Source: Phymatolithon calcareum
Taxonomy: Eukaryota > Rhodophyta > Florideophyceae > Hapalidiales
Length of the DNA stretch: 64,000 nt
NCBI GenBank assembly: GCA_977006965.1
Contig: OZ345377.1
Span: forward strand, 2,261,157 to 2,325,156
Direction: 5' to 3'
How positions within the stretch are numbered: the first letter of the stretch is position 1; every line of letters starts with the position of its first letter. This document shows positions 34,965 to 43,580 of this stretch, piece after piece. The notes beneath the pieces are model-generated. The model did no database searches, was not told the DNA's origin, and saw only the letters and a program-made list of their open reading frames with translations. A program made the translations under genes and the position numbers.

Positions 34965-36383
34965 CTAGTCGTCAGCCACCAAATAAGAAACATTCATAAT
35001 AGCCAAGGGGCCGGTCGAAAGCTCTAGCACCGTCCGAGGGACGATCCATGCCCGGGAGAAACGAAATGATTCTGCGGCTTCTCCTTTCTTTAATCCAACG
35101 GAGAGAAAGACTGTGTCAATTTTGCGCAATCTTCCGATTCCGCTTAAAACAGCCTTCTCTGCGAAAGTTGGCGAGAAGAGGGTGTCATCACTGCCATCGT
35201 CACATCTTCCATTGATGCACATAGAGGAATTGCCGTCCTGCACGATGATATTGCAATTAGCACTGTATCTGTTTTGCGATCCGAGTCGACGATTGGTTCC
35301 GTCCGTCTTTTTACGGTTTTCTTCATCCTTGGCTTGTGCTTTTTCGTTTCTGAGTTGCACCCGGAGGTCGCGTTTTTCGTCCTGGGTGCTCCAATCGCAA
35401 TCGTTTAACCAATGTTTCCTTGGCGGTGTAGCTTCTTTGCAAGGCTTTGCGGGACAAGGAGGAAGATCTTTGCCCTCCTTCTTAATGCTCATATGTTTTC
35501 TATCCTTGTCAGGATGTACGTTGTCCGCCTTTGCCGTACTGAGTGTCGTACGGAAGCTTTTTGCGTTTTCACGTGAGCTGCTGTCCGTTCCCTGGGGCCT
35601 ATTGTCCGTGAACCTAGAGCTTCGCCCACCGCCACGGGAGCTGCTTGCACCAGCGCGGTCTCCATCATTTGCACTAGTCGGCTTCATGCGACCGTTGTCC
35701 ACTAGTTGAAACGCTTCGGCAAGCTTGATTGCATGTTGCATAAAGCCCTTGAAATCTCGGCGCAAATCATGATTGGCCCATTCAAGGTCCTCTTTGAGTC
35801 GTTGTTGTAGTGATTGAGGTTTGATTGCATAGAGAACATGCTGCACTGCAATCTTCTGGCTTGAGTCCAAAACCCATGACAATCCATTGTCGAGAAGAAG
35901 TGAATGGTATGAAACGAAAAGGCCTTGCATTCGTGAAGTTGCCGAGCGGTCACGCATATCCATTCGCAGCTTCTTGGCGACGATGCCATCGAACGTAGAC
36001 AAAGGAAGTGTTTCGCTTGACTCATTGGCCTTCTCTTTGAGAAACCTTCGGAGAGTGTCGTCTTCTAGTTCGTCATAGGTCGACGCTCCCAAGATGAATC
36101 CGAGAGCGATCGATGATTCTAACATACCCGAATCAACACAAAACTTGAGGCTGATTGGGCGTGCGACATCGGCCGGTGCATTTCCGTTCGCGCCGATCTG
36201 TGTTGCGAGCGCTTGGACTTCCTTCACATACTGGTCATACGCTCGAAGGAAGGATCGTACCGATTCGGCATCTTGTCGAGTTAGTTTCGGATGCTTGATA
36301 TTAGCAACCGAAAGTGATGTTAAGGACCCGGTGGCGAGCTGATTGCCAGCCCCGGCATCGCTGTCCTCAACTTTCGGGGGCAT
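34965..36383 (-). CDS. Gypsy gag-protease
   Basis: 472 codons open from ATG to UAG. The N-terminal half is a helical gag with a block (HPKLTRQDAESVRSFLRAYD) that resembles the start of the mini-Gypsy protein at 41071. The middle is a Ser/Arg/Asp-rich linker. Near residue 395 CDDGSDDTLFSP corresponds to the retropepsin D-S/T-G-S motif, with D-D-G in place of D-T-G. A putative second part of the protease (ENVLIGNPVLKHL) lies beyond the UAG. The UAG might therefore be a readthrough stop or a mutated Gln codon. Confidence 0.82.
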   Translation of the reverse strand: MPPKVEDSDAGAGNQLATGSLTSLSVANIKHPKLTRQDAESVRSFLRAYDQYVKEVQALATQIGANGNAPADVARPISLKFCVDSGMLESSIALGFILGASTYDELEDDTLRRFLKEKANESSETLPLSTFDGIVAKKLRMDMRDRSATSRMQGLFVSYHSLLLDNGLSWVLDSSQKIAVQHVLYAIKPQSLQQRLKEDLEWANHDLRRDFKGFMQHAIKLAEAFQLVDNGRMKPTSANDGDRAGASSSRGGGRSSRFTDNRPQGTDSSSRENAKSFRTTLSTAKADNVHPDKDRKHMSIKKEGKDLPPCPAKPCKEATPPRKHWLNDCDWSTQDEKRDLRVQLRNEKAQAKDEENRKKTDGTNRRLGSQNRYSANCNIIVQDGNSSMCINGRCDDGSDDTLFSPTFAEKAVLSGIGRLRKIDTVFLSVGLKKGEAAESFRFSRAWIVPRTVLELSTGPLAIMNVSYLVADD

Positions 36384-36454
36384 TCGATTCTGCAGGTTGA
36401 ATCGAAAAAATTTCTGAACGAGAGCTTGGTTGAAGCTTAACTCGGAGTGATCAC

Positions 36455-36714
36455 TGTGGTGAGCTTCAGTTGAAAAGGTGGAGTCCGATAGCTTCCTCCA
36501 GAGAACTTTACTCTGTAGCGATGGCTGCTCTTATGGCTGCCGCTAGAGATCTAGTCTAATCATACTAGGGATCATGGCTTGCCCTAAATGGGACAGGCTA
36601 AGCCAGGCGTGGAAGGTGTACATCCACTTGGTGTCGTTCCGCTGTGGAACGAGTGGAAAGAGTGGACTTGGCCTAGCTGTAAAGATGTTCCACATGTATG
36701 AGTGGTACATTACA
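36455..36714 (-). repeat. Gypsy 5' LTR
   Basis: 260 bp. Followed on the element strand by GTGATCACTCCGAGTTAAGC, where a primer-binding site would lie. I cannot match it to a specific tRNA. Confidence 0.93.
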
Positions 36715-38442
36715 CCCGGTATCCATACTGTTGTAGAGTAAGTTCCGAGTTGGTAGAAATGAGTACTTAAGGCAGACAAGAGTCGCCTCTTTCAATAAAC
36801 TGGCAAGAATCCGATTGATCGACCTTCCTGATTTTCAACCACAACACCCATGGTTTTCCCTTTGAGAATTTTCTAGCATATTGATGCGCATTCCAGGTCC
36901 AGATATCACAAGTGTGCTGAATCAGACTTCGCGTTTCCTAGACCTATTTCCAGAGCTGCTTCATAAACGATCAGTGAGAGCTCAAAATCTATGAATACTT
37001 TCTAGTCGCCTCTTCTGGTGGAGACTGTTTTGGAAGACTGTTGTGGAGTTCACAGTCTCCACTACAAGAAACGACTTAATAATATTCCTTGATTCTCCTA
37101 TGACTGAGATATTTTTCACATAGTCGCCTTTACGTTGTTAGAGTCTCACATGCGCCTTCTTGAATGAATATCCCACAAAGAACAGCAAAGGCTAGTCCGC
37201 ATTATGTTAAGCGCACATCAAGGTCCCGGAAAGTTCAACGGCAGAAAGAAGTGTAATAAACTCAAGATTCCACGCTCCATCATGCTCTTCACTATCGATG
37301 CGAGAACCCTTTCTCATATCGGTTGATAAGCCTGCCGCAGACTGTCATTTCTGCTCGGCTTGGCACTGGTCTGTCCACCCTCCGTTCTATGAGATGAACG
37401 ACATTAATTGAATTCAGTATTCTATTTCTCTGCTCACAAACGTGAGCTCGCGCACAGCAAATGGAAGCAATGGTCTGAATACCTGCTGTGTTCGACTAAT
37501 CTTCGACATCCGAGGTAAAAATGATATCATAATGATATTTATCTTCCGAAAGTAACTTCCGTACAGAATAATTCAGTGACATTGCGACGCATATTCAGAA
37601 CCAGCAATGATTTATCTACACGTCCCCATTTTGCAATGACTATAAAAAGGGAGTCACCCCAGCTGTCCGGGGCTTCTCTCTGTGAGTTTATTGTGATGCA
37701 AAAAAGATTGTCTGAAGCTAAATTAAGTCCTCACATATGTAGCTTGCATGTATTACTTTATAATAGACATGCAGAAGACTGTGGTAGCTCTGCCTTGCAG
37801 AGCAAGTTTTCCAAGAGCTGGAGATCGCACGGTGCGACTAGGAGCAAGAGGGACAGAATGTGCTCACTTCTACTTTTTCCCAGTTTTACAAGACATTGAT
37901 TTTCTCACCTAGCCAGGACTGCATGCAATTGCACTGTCATTCTGGAAATCTGTCTCGATAGCAGAACAGTTAAGCTTCAGTAAATGTATTTGACTCCGGA
38001 AAAGACTTGCTTTTGCCGTAAACACACGCCTATATCTGCTCTGACGAAAGTACCCAGAGTATTAAACTTGGAGGGGCTCAGATATCCACTCTGACAAAAA
38101 TAGCCAGCATATTAAATTTCGATACGTTCAAATGCGATTGCTTATACTGGGTAGCTGCCCATTAGATCAAACCTACTTGTTTCGTGAAGATAGAAATGTA
38201 AACAGTCCTCTGATACAGTAGAAGCAATCTCTCCAAGATATAAACAAAGAGCCTTTTTCGTTTTCATCGCGGAAGTCTTGAAAGATCGTTGACTTTATAT
38301 CAGTAGCAGACAAGATAAAGCAATTTATCGTAAGTAAGCAACTCATTACCGCTAGGTTTCCGCTTCTGGCAAGATCTCGTCGTTGATATTGATAGCACCA
38401 GCAAGGTACAATGCAGCGATTATGTCAATCGTGCTTCCGCCA

Positions 38443-38766
38443 TCATTTCACATAGATGCAGTTTGTCCCTACCGTAACTTTGGTCGTGTAGTAATACCCA
38501 CGGTTGTTATAGAAACGGCAATGACAGCCATTATTCTTCATGTCCTTGCCCTCCGCAATTAGGCCTCCCCCTTTGCATTTGCAGCTATTTACCCTCCCAG
38601 AAGGACACCGAAGAGATAAGTACGTCCTTCCTTTAGGTTTCACAGTTCGTTTCCTGGTTTTCCAGAACCATTCATTGGGCACCCTTTCCGTTACACCGGA
38701 AAGTGTATCAGCAACCGCTGAAATGACGATGCAGGCGACAAGTAGAGCACTGATTACGCCCTTCAT
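38443..38766 (-). CDS. Small secreted cysteine-containing protein (left copy)
   Basis: 107 codons, ATG to TGA, no intron needed. Residues 1-20 (MKGVISALLVACIVISAVAD) form a clear signal peptide with likely cleavage after A17-A19. The mature part is basic, begins with a KTRKRTVKPKGR stretch and holds six cysteines in the pattern C-P-S-G-x(5)-C-x-C ... G-C-H-C ... N-C, with a Tyr-rich RGYYYTTKV segment, suggesting three disulfides. I do not recognise the family. The CPSG...CxC spacing faintly recalls cysteine-rich beta modules. A TATA box lies 84 nt upstream of the ATG. The right-arm copy encodes the identical protein, unlike the decayed DNA around it. Confidence 0.75.
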   Translation of the reverse strand: MKGVISALLVACIVISAVADTLSGVTERVPNEWFWKTRKRTVKPKGRTYLSLRCPSGRVNSCKCKGGGLIAEGKDMKNNGCHCRFYNNRGYYYTTKVTVGTNCIYVK

Positions 38767-38849
38767 TATTCTCGGTCAGAAAAGTCGTGAAACAGGTAGC
38801 GAGCGAAGTCGACTTGCTTCTGATCCCACAGTCTGTAAGGCAGGACCTC

Positions 38850-38857
38850 TATATATA
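38850..38857 (-). promoter_or_regulatory. TATA box of secreted-protein gene (left)
   Basis: TATATATA with GC-richer flanks, 84 nt upstream of the ATG at 38766. Perfectly mirrored in the right arm at 51201-51208. Confidence 0.55.
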
Positions 38858-40721
38858 CTAATGTATCCAGCAACCCGCAGCGACCAATGAAAAGTCTCTC
38901 AACACGAGATTGCTTTAATGGCACCACAAGAACGAATAGAGAATGAGAACGAGGCATTTAAATGCGCTTGACTATGGTAACGCACTCAAAAATCTCAATT
39001 GCTCTTGCCGCGACAAAGATTCGTGCGAAGGAGGCAAAGCCTTAGAAAACGCTGAGTAATACGCTATGTAGGCGTTTTGAAAAGAAGGTCCGGACTATTT
39101 TCAAGACAGCAGCATTGCTCTTTCAACCTTCGCTTCCGTGTCTCTGAAGGTAGATATACCTTAAGATGGGTCTTCCCCGGCTATATAACCAAAGTCTCTA
39201 GCACATTGTTGTTAATATACTGACAAATTCCCTTGGTTACCGCTGTAGAGCCTTTTCTAGAACATTAGTGCGCATTCCCAGTCCACATGTAACAATTGTG
39301 CTCAGTTGGACTTCGCTCTTCCATGAGTAATTTACAGGGCTGCTTTATGAACGATCACTGAGAGTTTAAAATCCAAGGACATTTTCTAATACCTTCTTGC
39401 GGGGAAGACTGTGAATTCCAAAACAGCCTTCCAAAACAGTCTCCATCATAAGAAGTGACTATTAATGTTCCTGGATTTTCCTATGACTGGGATTATTCTC
39501 ATATAGTCATTTTTATACTGGTAGAATCTCACATGCACTTCCTTGAGTGAATATCCCGCGAAAAACAGCAAAGGCTGGTCCGCATTATGTGAGACGCATA
39601 TCATGGTCCTGAAAAGTTGAACGACGGAAAGGAAGGTAATAAACTCGAGATTCCATGATCCATCAAGGACATCAATATCAAGGTGAGAAACCTATTTCAT
39701 ACCGGTTGATAAGCCTGCCGCAGACTGCCACTTCTCTTCGGCTTGGCACTGGTCTGACTACCCTCCGTGCTATGAGAAAAATGGCCACAGATGAATTCAT
39801 TTCTTATTTCTCTGCTGGAAATGGAAGTACCGGTCTGCGTACCTGTTGTGATCGACCAATCTTCGACATCCCTGCAGACAGATACCATATTTGGGCTTAC
39901 CTTCCGACGGTACATTTAATTCAATTTCATTGCGACGCGTATTAAAAACCAGCAACGATTTATCCACACGTCCCATTTTTGTGAAGACTTAATTAGGGAA
40001 TCGTGCAGGACGTCCATGGCTTATCTCTGTGGATGCAGAAAAGTGTGTCTGAACCTGAACTAAATCCTCACATATGTAGATTGCATATATTATTAATTGC
40101 GTTATGTTCGACCTGCAGCAGAATGTGGGTAGCTCCGCCGTGCAAAGCAAGGTTTCCAAGAGCCGGGTATCTCACGGTGCCACCAGGTGGAAGGTGTTTT
40201 CAGGAACGACGAAATTATTAGTGGATTAGACACTTTTTCGTTGATGCTACCAACATGTGTATTTGCATTATTTTTGGATCAATTCTGTATCTTCCCTTTC
40301 ACCAATCTGCATGCCTATGTCACTAATTTATAAAATGTCACGTTTGTGTGACTAATATGGAAAATAGCACATCGGCGCCACTTATACCAACACCAGCAAA
40401 TAAGTGTCGCTTATTGAATTATGTCATGCTTTTTCTTGACCAGATGAGTAGAAAGCTCCAAAAGTATTATTCTATAATCCTACTTTTTTGTAGCGTCCAC
40501 TGTTTTTTCTGTCCATCCTTTGAAACGGTTCAGAAATTTTCCACTAGCGCCCTTCAGTTATTCCCCAACTGACATTCATCGTGGAATCGAAGAGCCTGTT
40601 AAAGGCATAAGCTAAGCTCGAGCGACCGCATCGGTCAATGAGGAGCCATTTCCAGGTTGTCAACGTAATGGAAAGATTGTTTTCGCCTCCACAAAGAATT
40701 TAGAGACAGTACACTGCACAC

Positions 40722-40999
40722 TGTAGATATGGGACGATACCAAGCGTTCGCCAAGCAAGGAGCAGAACGACACTTAAGAGGTAACCCATAATTACGGGGC
40801 ATTTACTTACGCAATCAGGGCAAAAGACTGGATTGCGTGGATAAGGTAATTGATAGATTTAGGGTATTGTAAAAGTCTATAAAAGCCAGCCCTTCCAGCC
40901 TCTCATTGAGAGGGAGAGGCATCGGGCTTTTTAGAAGCATGTGTTGTGATTAAGGACTGTCTCCCCTCAGTTCTTTTGCAGGGCTTGTGGGCGTCTAAA
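40722..40999 (+). repeat. Mini-Gypsy 5' LTR
   Basis: 278 bp, no difference from the 3' LTR by eye. It carries a TATA box and a small stem CCTCTC/GAGAGG near 40898 downstream of it. Confidence 0.95.
40878..40885 (+). promoter_or_regulatory. TATA box in mini-Gypsy LTR
   Basis: TATAAAAG within the LTR, placed to start transcription about 30 nt downstream so that R would cover the rest of the LTR. The same box recurs in the 3' LTR. Confidence 0.6.
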
Positions 41000-41070
41000 G
41001 AAATTTCTTCGGTTGTTTCCCCCGCGGGGATATATCAGACAAAGCCTAGCAGAAGAGGTGACAAGGAAAT

Positions 41071-43128
41071 ATGTCGGATCAGAACGAAACCGGTCAACAC
41101 AATACTGGAAATGGAGATGGAAGCGCATGGAGCGTCTTTGAATCCATCAGGCATCCAGTGTTGAAGAGCGTGGATCCCGTCAAAGTCTCAGCATTTTTGC
41201 GAGCAAGGGAGCGCTATGAGAATGAGGTAGCTGAGAAAAAGAAGGAAATGCCTTCACTCTCAAACGCAAGCTACAAGTTTTCTGCCGATCAAGGGTTGCT
41301 ACGAATTATGCATTTTCCAGGCGAGCTTGAGAGCGTGGCGCCGGGGAAAGAATTGGCGCAATTGACCGCAACCGGTATCGAAAAACGGGTCAAGACCTTG
41401 GTGGTCCGAGAAGACTCGTCGTCACGATGGTGGCACGGCTACAGGGGAAAGCGCCTCGTAGTGAAGCGTGTGACACATCTGCTTCTAGAGCAGGATATTG
41501 TTGAAATAGCACTCTGCAAGGAATCTGAATGGCCTAAGCCAGGAGAGATCGACAGAGCTATTAACAAGGCTGAGCAGGATATTGTTGAATGTCCACTCTG
41601 CAAAGAATTTGAATGGTCTTCAATCGAAATGATCCACAGATCCCAAAGCCCATACCAAAAGGACGCGGGATTTAATTACAAGATGGATGATTCTGAGCGT
41701 GTAAGAATCAAGGGAAAGCTTTGGATTCCAGAAAGCGAGGCAGAAATGCAGCTAAAGATCTTGGTCGTTGGACATTGCGGACCAGCGGGGCATAGAGCAA
41801 AGGAATCTACATACAGCATCATCAAAGAGAACTACAAATGGAAGACTATGGAAATGGACTGTAAGGAGTTTGTGAGGAGTTGCTTGCATTGTCTTACTGG
41901 AAAGACCGGACACAGAATTCCAAGGCCATTGTCCACCACTGTGCATGGCACTCGCCCCAATGAAGTCATACATTTTGATTTCCTATACATGGGCCCGGGT
42001 GTTGAGGAGCACAAATATATACTCGTGATCCGAGACGATCTCTCATCGTATCTGTGGCTTTGTCCGGCACAAGCTGCAACGGCTGAAGTCGCGGCAACGG
42101 AGCTGGCTCGTTGGATACGGACATTCACCATCATGGAGATGTGGGTGAGCGATCAAGGGTCGCATTTCAAAAACGAAGTCATGAAAGAACTGGCCGAGGA
42201 ACACCGTATTAAGCATAACTTCACGGTTGCGTATTCCCCTTGGGTGAACGGTACGGTGGAGAGCTGTATAAAAACTGTTCAGGCAGCTTATCGCTGTTTA
42301 CAATCGGAGCTGAAACTGGGGCCCCAAGATTGGCCTACAGTAATCGGCATGATAATGACAGCTCTTAATGAAGCTCCACTCAAGCGACTGGGAAGTCGTG
42401 AGGATGGGACTTTTCGAACCCCTTTGGAGGTTATGACCGGAATCAAGCCGGCAAGGGCAATGTTGCATTCAACAGCAATTGGAAAATCCAATGCCAAAGT
42501 GAGGAACCTAGAGAAAATCTGGGCAATGCAGATATTGGACATTGCTGGTTTGCAAAAGCAGTTTGATGGATTGCACAAGGACGTGGCGGAGCGAGTCACT
42601 GAAAACCGTGCGAAAAACATCAAGTCGCATAACAAGAAAACGAACCTGGTGGTGCCTAAATTTGAAAAGGGTGATTTTGTCTTGGTAAGACGTGCGCAAG
42701 ACAAAGGCCACAAGCAATCGTATCGATGGGTCGGACCGTGCCGAATTACCAAAGTCGTCAGTGAGCTGATCTATGAGGTAGAGCACATGTTAACTCAAAG
42801 AGTTGAGAAAGTACATGCGGCACGCTTAAAGCTGTACCGAGCGGGAATGGACGGGGCAAAAGTATCTAAGGAACTCCTATCGCATACGGAGTGTAGTGAG
42901 GCCAAATACGAAATCGTGGACGAGGAAATCGACGTGGCAGGGAACGAAAAGGAAGGAATATTTGTTCAAGTTAAATGGTTGGGATTGCCGGATCGTAAAG
43001 ATTGGACCTGGCACCCAATCAAAGATATCCATGAAGATATTCCGGACAAGGTTGAGGAATTTTTGAGGACAACTAAGAAGAAGCGCGCTGTCAAGCAAGC
43101 TCGCGAACAGATTGGTCTGTCCCTGTAA
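41071..43128 (+). CDS. Gag-integrase-chromodomain fusion protein
   Basis: 685 codons, intact, ATG to TAA. Residues 25-95 resemble the gag start of the larger Gypsy (HPVLKSVDPVKVSAFLRARE and YKFSADQGLL). Residues 140-195 are a 28-codon tandem duplication (EQDIVEIALCKESEW, then EQDIVECPLCKEFEW; DNA period 84 bp). The integrase zinc site is GHCGPAGHR plus SCLHC (about 233-275). Catalytic residues lie in HFDFLYMG (about 301), VSDQGSHFKNEV (about 361) and NGTVESCIKTV (about 397). A chromodomain (about 612-665) has VQVKWLGLPD and DWTWHPIKDI. All sequence from gag linker to the pre-integrase region is missing, as if by one in-frame deletion. It would supply capsid-like and integration functions but not reverse transcription. 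Confidence 0.92.
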   Translation: MSDQNETGQHNTGNGDGSAWSVFESIRHPVLKSVDPVKVSAFLRARERYENEVAEKKKEMPSLSNASYKFSADQGLLRIMHFPGELESVAPGKELAQLTATGIEKRVKTLVVREDSSSRWWHGYRGKRLVVKRVTHLLLEQDIVEIALCKESEWPKPGEIDRAINKAEQDIVECPLCKEFEWSSIEMIHRSQSPYQKDAGFNYKMDDSERVRIKGKLWIPESEAEMQLKILVVGHCGPAGHRAKESTYSIIKENYKWKTMEMDCKEFVRSCLHCLTGKTGHRIPRPLSTTVHGTRPNEVIHFDFLYMGPGVEEHKYILVIRDDLSSYLWLCPAQAATAEVAATELARWIRTFTIMEMWVSDQGSHFKNEVMKELAEEHRIKHNFTVAYSPWVNGTVESCIKTVQAAYRCLQSELKLGPQDWPTVIGMIMTALNEAPLKRLGSREDGTFRTPLEVMTGIKPARAMLHSTAIGKSNAKVRNLEKIWAMQILDIAGLQKQFDGLHKDVAERVTENRAKNIKSHNKKTNLVVPKFEKGDFVLVRRAQDKGHKQSYRWVGPCRITKVVSELIYEVEHMLTQRVEKVHAARLKLYRAGMDGAKVSKELLSHTECSEAKYEIVDEEIDVAGNEKEGIFVQVKWLGLPDRKDWTWHPIKDIHEDIPDKVEEFLRTTKKKRAVKQAREQIGLSL

Positions 43129-43158
43129 ATGCCTCTGCTAAGCAGAGCCATGGGGCAC

Positions 43159-43436
43159 TGTAGATATGGGACGATACCAAGCGTTCGCCAAGCAAGGAGC
43201 AGAACGACACTTAAGAGGTAACCCATAATTACGGGGCATTTACTTACGCAATCAGGGCAAAAGACTGGATTGCGTGGATAAGGTAATTGATAGATTTAGG
43301 GTATTGTAAAAGTCTATAAAAGCCAGCCCTTCCAGCCTCTCATTGAGAGGGAGAGGCATCGGGCTTTTTAGAAGCATGTGTTGTGATTAAGGACTGTCTC
43401 CCCTCAGTTCTTTTGCAGGGCTTGTGGGCGTCTAAA
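43159..43436 (+). repeat. Mini-Gypsy 3' LTR
   Basis: 278 bp, identical to the 5' LTR. The preceding bases (CATGGGGCAC) are only weakly purine-rich, so a classical polypurine tract is not evident. Confidence 0.95.
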
Positions 43437-43580
43437 ACACGTGACCAATAAGATCCGTTAAGATGTTTAAATACAGTTCACATCGAGTTTTGGAGCTCTT
43501 CTTCCAGTTTTCAAGAGATGGATTTTCCCAATTGGCCAGGACTATGTGCATTTGCACTATCCTCATGAAAATCCGTCACA

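Larger units (their letters stand above)
31282..36714 (-). mobile_element. Ty3/Gypsy chromodomain LTR retrotransposon
   Basis: 5433-bp minus-strand element with a 5-bp target duplication CCCGG (31277-31281 and 36715-36719). LTRs are 260 bp, TG...CA, and differ at four positions. A polypurine tract GAAGAAGGGGAA abuts the 3' LTR. Order: gag-protease, RT, RNase H, integrase, chromodomain. One frame runs from 36383 to about 31760, interrupted by only three codons, all UAG (34965-34967, 33996-33998, 32805-32807). A frameshift then precedes the chromodomain. The right arm has the intact empty site at 53339-53343. Confidence 0.95.
23210..36849. repeat. Tandem unit 1 (interrupted by three insertions)
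   Basis: Unit 1 aligns block by block with units 2 and 3, for example GACCTGCAG/TTCGACCTGCAG, GCAACGGTCTGCATACCTGC (compare 37470 and 39835), CCTCACAT-like and GATACAGTAGAAGC. It is split by a Copia element (23914-29656), a SINE (30555-30981) and a chromodomain Gypsy (31282-36714). Stripped of these it is about 2.2 kb. It lacks the small secreted-protein gene found in unit 2. Identity to unit 2 is roughly 65-75 percent by eye. Confidence 0.7.
36850..39210. repeat. Tandem unit 2, carrying the secreted-protein gene
   Basis: Shares long colinear blocks with unit 3, such as GATAAGCCTGCCGCAGACTG (about 37325 and 39710), GGCTTGGCACTGGTCTG and TCCTCACATATGTAG. It contains the minus-strand gene 38443-38766 between the block ending CAGTAGCAGACA and the block starting CAACCCGCAGCG. 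In unit 1 the same two blocks lie close together without the gene. A stem GTGGAGACTGT/ACAGTCTCCAC lies at about 37018-37065, and a TATAAAAAGG box at about 37640. Confidence 0.7.
40722..43436 (+). mobile_element. Mini-Gypsy: LTR element with gag-integrase fusion
   Basis: 2715-bp element with identical 278-bp LTRs (40722-40999 and 43159-43436) and a 4-bp target duplication ACAC (40718-40721 and 43437-43440). The right arm has the undisturbed target (49450-49457). The whole interior is a single ORF with gag-like, integrase and chromodomain parts and no protease, RT or RNase H. It must have been reverse transcribed in trans. Identical LTRs mean very recent insertion. The LTR starts TGTAGA but ends TCTAAA, so the usual terminal CA is absent. 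It is related to but distinct from the chromodomain Gypsy at 31282-36714. Confidence 0.95.
39211..43580. repeat. Tandem unit 3, interrupted by a mini-Gypsy
   Basis: Colinear with unit 2 from about 39211 (TACCGCTGTAGAGCC region) to 40721, then resumes after the mini-Gypsy at 43441. It fades at about 43580 after the block CCAGTTTTCAAGAGATGGAT and GCCAGGACTATGTGCATTT (compare 37875-37935). No secreted-protein gene is present. The right-arm copy lacks 116 bp of this unit (40143-40258). Confidence 0.65.

Noticed and set aside
37576-37899. 107-codon ORF after a TATAAAAAGG box in tandem unit 2
   Set aside because: The aligned sequences in units 1 and 3 have frameshifting gaps, so the frame is not conserved. 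It could be a non-coding transcript but not a supported gene.
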